Shown piece by piece: positions 61,614-64,000 of a DNA stretch of 64,000 nucleotides. Origin of the DNA: an uncultured Clostridia bacterium (GTDB lineage: Bacteria > Bacillota > Clostridia > Oscillospirales > Acutalibacteraceae); NCBI GenBank assembly GCA_938034875.1, contig CALHND010000013.1, positions 1 through 64,000 on the forward strand. Direction: 5' to 3'. The position numbers and the translations under genes were made by a program. Under the pieces are notes generated by a model. That model saw only the letters and a list, made by a program, of their open reading frames with translations, ran no database searches and was not told the DNA's origin. Position 1 is the stretch's first letter. Every line of letters begins with the position of its first letter.

Positions 61614-62762
61614 ATGGCAAACAGATTCATTTTAAACGAAATTTCTTATCATGGAAAAGGTGCAATAAACAGCATCATTGATGAAGCAAACCGCAGAGGT
61701 TTTAAAAAGGCATTTGTATGTTCCGACCCTGACCTCATCAAATTCGGCGTAACTAAAAAGGTTACCGAATTGCTTGACGCTGCCAAACTTAGCTATGATA
61801 TTTATTCTGATATTAAGGCAAACCCCACTATAGAAAATGTTCAAACCGGAGTTAATGCATTTAAAGCATCTAACGCTGACTACATTATAGCTATAGGCGG
61901 CGGTTCTTCAATGGACACCGCAAAAGCCATTGGCATCATCATAACCAACCCCGAATTTGCTGATGTTCGCTCATTGGAAGGTGTTGCAGATACTAAAAAT
62001 CCTTGCGTTCCGATTATCGCAGTTCCGACAACAGCAGGTACGGCTGCAGAGGTTACAATCAACTATGTAATCACCGACGTTGAAAGAAACAGAAAGTTTG
62101 TTTGTGTTGACCCGCACGATATACCGGTGGTTGCCGTAGTTGATCCTGACATGATGTCAACAATGCCTAAAGGCCTTACCGCCGCTACCGGCATGGACGC
62201 CCTTACACACGCTATCGAAGGATATATTACAAAGGGTGCATGGGAACTCAGCGATATGTTCCACATTAAGGCTATTGAAATCATAGCACGTTCTCTGCGT
62301 GGAGCAGTTGAAAACACACCTGAAGGCAGAGCAGACATGGCTTTAGGTCAGTATGTTGCCGGTATGGGATTCTCAAATGTAGGACTTGGCATCGTTCATT
62401 CAATGGCACACACACTCGGAGCTCTTTATGATACTCCTCACGGTGTAGCAAACGCTATTATCTTACCGACAGTTATGGAATACAATGCTCCTTTAACAGG
62501 CGAAAAGTATAAGGATATTGCAAAAGCTATGGGTGTTGAAGGCGTTGACCAAATGAGCGTCGAGGAATATCGCAAGGCCGCTATTGACGCCGTTAAACAG
62601 CTTTCACTCGATGTAGGTATTCCGACAGATCTGAAACAGATTGTTAAAATGGAGGACATTGACTTCCTTGCAGAAAGTGCATTTGCAGATGCTTGTCGTC
62701 CCGGCAACCCAAGAGATACTTCAGTTGAAGAAATTAAAGAATTGTTCCTTAAGCTTATGTAA
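61614..62762 (+). CDS. Iron-containing alcohol dehydrogenase, FucO-like
   Basis: 382-residue group III alcohol dehydrogenase. NAD(P)-binding GGGSSMDTAKA, metal region with GMDALTHAIEGY, HSMAHTLGALYDTPHG (His ligands). Close to lactaldehyde reductase FucO or 1,3-propanediol/butanol dehydrogenases in type; the true substrate cannot be read. A strong ribosome site (AAGGAG) and promoter suggest high expression. Single gene. Confidence 0.9.
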   Translation: MANRFILNEISYHGKGAINSIIDEANRRGFKKAFVCSDPDLIKFGVTKKVTELLDAAKLSYDIYSDIKANPTIENVQTGVNAFKASNADYIIAIGGGSSMDTAKAIGIIITNPEFADVRSLEGVADTKNPCVPIIAVPTTAGTAAEVTINYVITDVERNRKFVCVDPHDIPVVAVVDPDMMSTMPKGLTAATGMDALTHAIEGYITKGAWELSDMFHIKAIEIIARSLRGAVENTPEGRADMALGQYVAGMGFSNVGLGIVHSMAHTLGALYDTPHGVANAIILPTVMEYNAPLTGEKYKDIAKAMGVEGVDQMSVEEYRKAAIDAVKQLSLDVGIPTDLKQIVKMEDIDFLAESAFADACRPGNPRDTSVEEIKELFLKLM

Positions 62763-62902
62763 TTTCGACTGCTGTTGCTGTTCCATAAATTCATAAGCTA
62801 ACTGATATAACCCTTGTTAGCATTGTTTCATAGTTACTTTTAAGGTTTTATATCAATTTTCTACATTTCTTTTTTTATAAATTATTGAAGTAATAATAAG
62901 GA

Positions 62903-62931
62903 TTGAAATAAATAGAATTATATGGTAAAAT
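62903..62931 (+). promoter_or_regulatory. Promoter of rubrerythrin
   Basis: TTGAAA (62903-62908), 17-bp spacer with TGG before the -10, TAAAAT (62926-62931). Confidence 0.75.
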
Positions 62932-62959
62932 AAAGCAAAATAAAAGGGAGGGTAACAAC

Positions 62960-63496
62960 ATGAATAAATATTCAGGCACACAAACAGAAAAAAATTTAGA
63001 AGCCGCCTTTGCCGGCGAATCACAGGCAAGAAACAAGTATACATATTTTGCATCAGTCGCTAAAAAAGAGGGTTTAGAGCAGATTTCTGCACTTTTCCTT
63101 AAAACAGCTGACAACGAAAAAGAACACGCTAAAATGTGGTTTAAGGAGCTTTCCGGACTTGGCGATACTGCCGCAAATCTTGCCGCTGCAGCCGATGGAG
63201 AAAACTACGAATGGACCGATATGTACGACGGCTTTGCAAAAACAGCTGAAGAAGAGGGTTTCCACGAACTTGCTGCAAAATTCCGTCTGGTCGCCGCTGT
63301 TGAAAGACATCACGAAGAGCGTTACCGTAAATTGCTTAAAAACGTTGAGATGGCAGAGGTATTTGCAAAGAGCGAAGTTAAGGTTTGGGAATGCCGTAAC
63401 TGCGGTCATATCGTAGTAGGCACTAACGCGCCCGAAATTTGTCCGGTATGTGCTCATCCGCAAAGTTACTTTGAAATACACGCTGAAAACTATTAA
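62960..63496 (+). CDS. rbr: Rubrerythrin
   Basis: Peroxidase that protects anaerobes from hydrogen peroxide. 178 residues. Ferritin-like diiron domain (1-140): FAGESQARNKYTYFA, DNEKEHAKMWF, EEEGFHELAAKF, ERHHEERY. C-terminal rubredoxin domain with the pairs CRNCG and CPVC. GGGAGG precedes the ATG. Single gene with its own promoter and terminator. Confidence 0.97.
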   Translation: MNKYSGTQTEKNLEAAFAGESQARNKYTYFASVAKKEGLEQISALFLKTADNEKEHAKMWFKELSGLGDTAANLAAAADGENYEWTDMYDGFAKTAEEEGFHELAAKFRLVAAVERHHEERYRKLLKNVEMAEVFAKSEVKVWECRNCGHIVVGTNAPEICPVCAHPQSYFEIHAENY

Positions 63497-63528
63497 TTTT
63501 TAATAGCATATAACCCATTAGAATCCCT

Positions 63529-63562
63529 ATCCCCGACCACTTTCATGGTCGGGGATTTTTTT
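63529..63562 (+). terminator. Terminator of rubrerythrin
   Basis: ATCCCCGACCA and TGGTCGGGGAT form an 11-bp stem followed by TTTTTTT. Confidence 0.9.
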
Positions 63563-63591
63563 ATCCCGCTGTACAGCATAATAGGTCGTTA

Positions 63592-63620
63592 TTGCGTTAT
63601 GTGATTGGTTAATATATAAT
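63592..63620 (+). promoter_or_regulatory. Promoter of the GtrA gene
   Basis: TTGCGT (63592-63597), 17-bp spacer, TATAAT (63615-63620). Confidence 0.65.
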
Positions 63621-63652
63621 TAAAATTAAGATTTAAACTTAGGAGGTTACAT

Positions 63653-64000
63653 ATGAGCCAAAAAAATGAGCTGTGGCGCGCTGCTAAATTCACACTGTTT
63701 TCCATAAGTGCAGGTATTATTCAAATTGTCACCTTCACCTTGCTTAATGAATTACTTAACTGGAAATATTGGCCATGCTACCTGATTGCACTTTCAATGT
63801 CTGTGATATGGAATTTCTCTTTCAACCGCAAATTTACATTTCAATCGGCAGGCAATATCCCGGTTGCCATGATCAAAACGCTTGCTTTTTACGCCGTGTT
63901 TACTCCCCTGTCCACCATGTTTGAATACTATCTTGCAGACCTCAATGGATGGAATGAATACATTGTCACGGTCATAAATATGCTAATAAACTTTGTGCTT
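63653..64000 (+). CDS. GtrA-family membrane protein, partial at window end
   Basis: The first 116 codons are in the window, with no stop. Four hydrophobic segments and the family phrase VIWNFSFNRKFTF place it in GtrA (PF04138), small membrane proteins that help move lipid-linked sugars in O-antigen or teichoic acid glycosylation. AGGAGG precedes the ATG. The full length is usually 120-150, so little is missing. Confidence 0.88.
   Translation, partial: MSQKNELWRAAKFTLFSISAGIIQIVTFTLLNELLNWKYWPCYLIALSMSVIWNFSFNRKFTFQSAGNIPVAMIKTLAFYAVFTPLSTMFEYYLADLNGWNEYIVTVINMLINFVL

Noticed and set aside
62797..62821. Terminator after the alcohol dehydrogenase gene
   Set aside because: GCTAAC/GTTAGC is only a 6-bp stem with a large loop and no T-run.

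Overview
This window comes from the chromosome of an AT-rich, endospore-forming, anaerobic member of the Firmicutes/Clostridia, most like the gut Oscillospirales/Ruminococcaceae. The evidence is the spoIIA operon with sigF, spoVM, a SPOCS-domain spore protein, a GerA-type germination receptor, TSCPD and DUF6472 proteins, rubrerythrin, NifS/NifU, and Clostridium-style sigma-A promoters, several of which carry a TGTGG-TATTAT -10 region. No phage, CRISPR array, complete transposon or rRNA operon was seen.

Layout. 0.2-1.6 kb: spoIIAA-spoIIAB-sigF (forespore sigma switch). 1.7-5.6 kb: valS-folC. 6.4-13.6 kb: a seven-gene minus-strand operon that looks like an accessory ion-homeostasis island: KtrB, KtrA, a small membrane protein, a KdpD-like kinase without the KdpD N-terminal domain, KdpE, a DUF368 (PopT-type undecaprenyl-phosphate) transporter and a NhaD/ArsB-family antiporter. 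A possible gene remnant lies just beyond its 3' end. 14-18 kb: a GxGYxYP lipoprotein, a TSCPD protein and a SPOCS/LysM spore protein. 18-31.5 kb: one long minus-strand housekeeping run with the Bacillus-like order yicC-remA-gmk-rpoZ-priA-def-fmt-(yugP)-rsmB-rlmN-prpC-prkC-rsgA-thiN-(53-aa membrane protein)-spoVM. coaBC and rpe, which sit in this run in Bacillus, are absent. 31.6-38.6 kb: two membrane proteins, dusB-DUF2461-rnhA, nifS-nifU and a D,D-carboxypeptidase. 38.7-42.3 kb: a germination receptor operon whose second gene fuses the GerB permease to the GerC lipoprotein. 42.3-48.2 kb: ychF, comEA, a BaiN-like flavoprotein, and aspartokinase/homoserine dehydrogenase/ACT regulator. 48.4-57.9 kb: a Cys-rich putative coat protein, then (hydrolase)-murF-ddl-CDF-DUF4832-pcrA as one minus-strand run. 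58-64 kb: a DUF1836 regulator, a ProX editing protein, a DUF6472/lipoprotein pair, tRNA-Thr and tRNA-Tyr, an acetyltransferase bracketed by two inverted ncRNA-like elements, an iron alcohol dehydrogenase, rubrerythrin, and the start of a GtrA protein.

Most interesting: (1) the Ktr/short-KdpDE/PopT/NhaD-like operon with a tandem 11-bp repeat suited to a KdpE-type regulator; (2) the GerB-GerC fusion; (3) a sigma-K-like promoter combined with an upstream anti-Shine-Dalgarno arm at the Cys-rich spore gene; (4) two related promoter-motif-terminator elements flanking an acetyltransferase; (5) three 14-bp tandem repeats starting at the predicted transcription start of nifS. All functions are inferred from reading the sequence; no database search was run.
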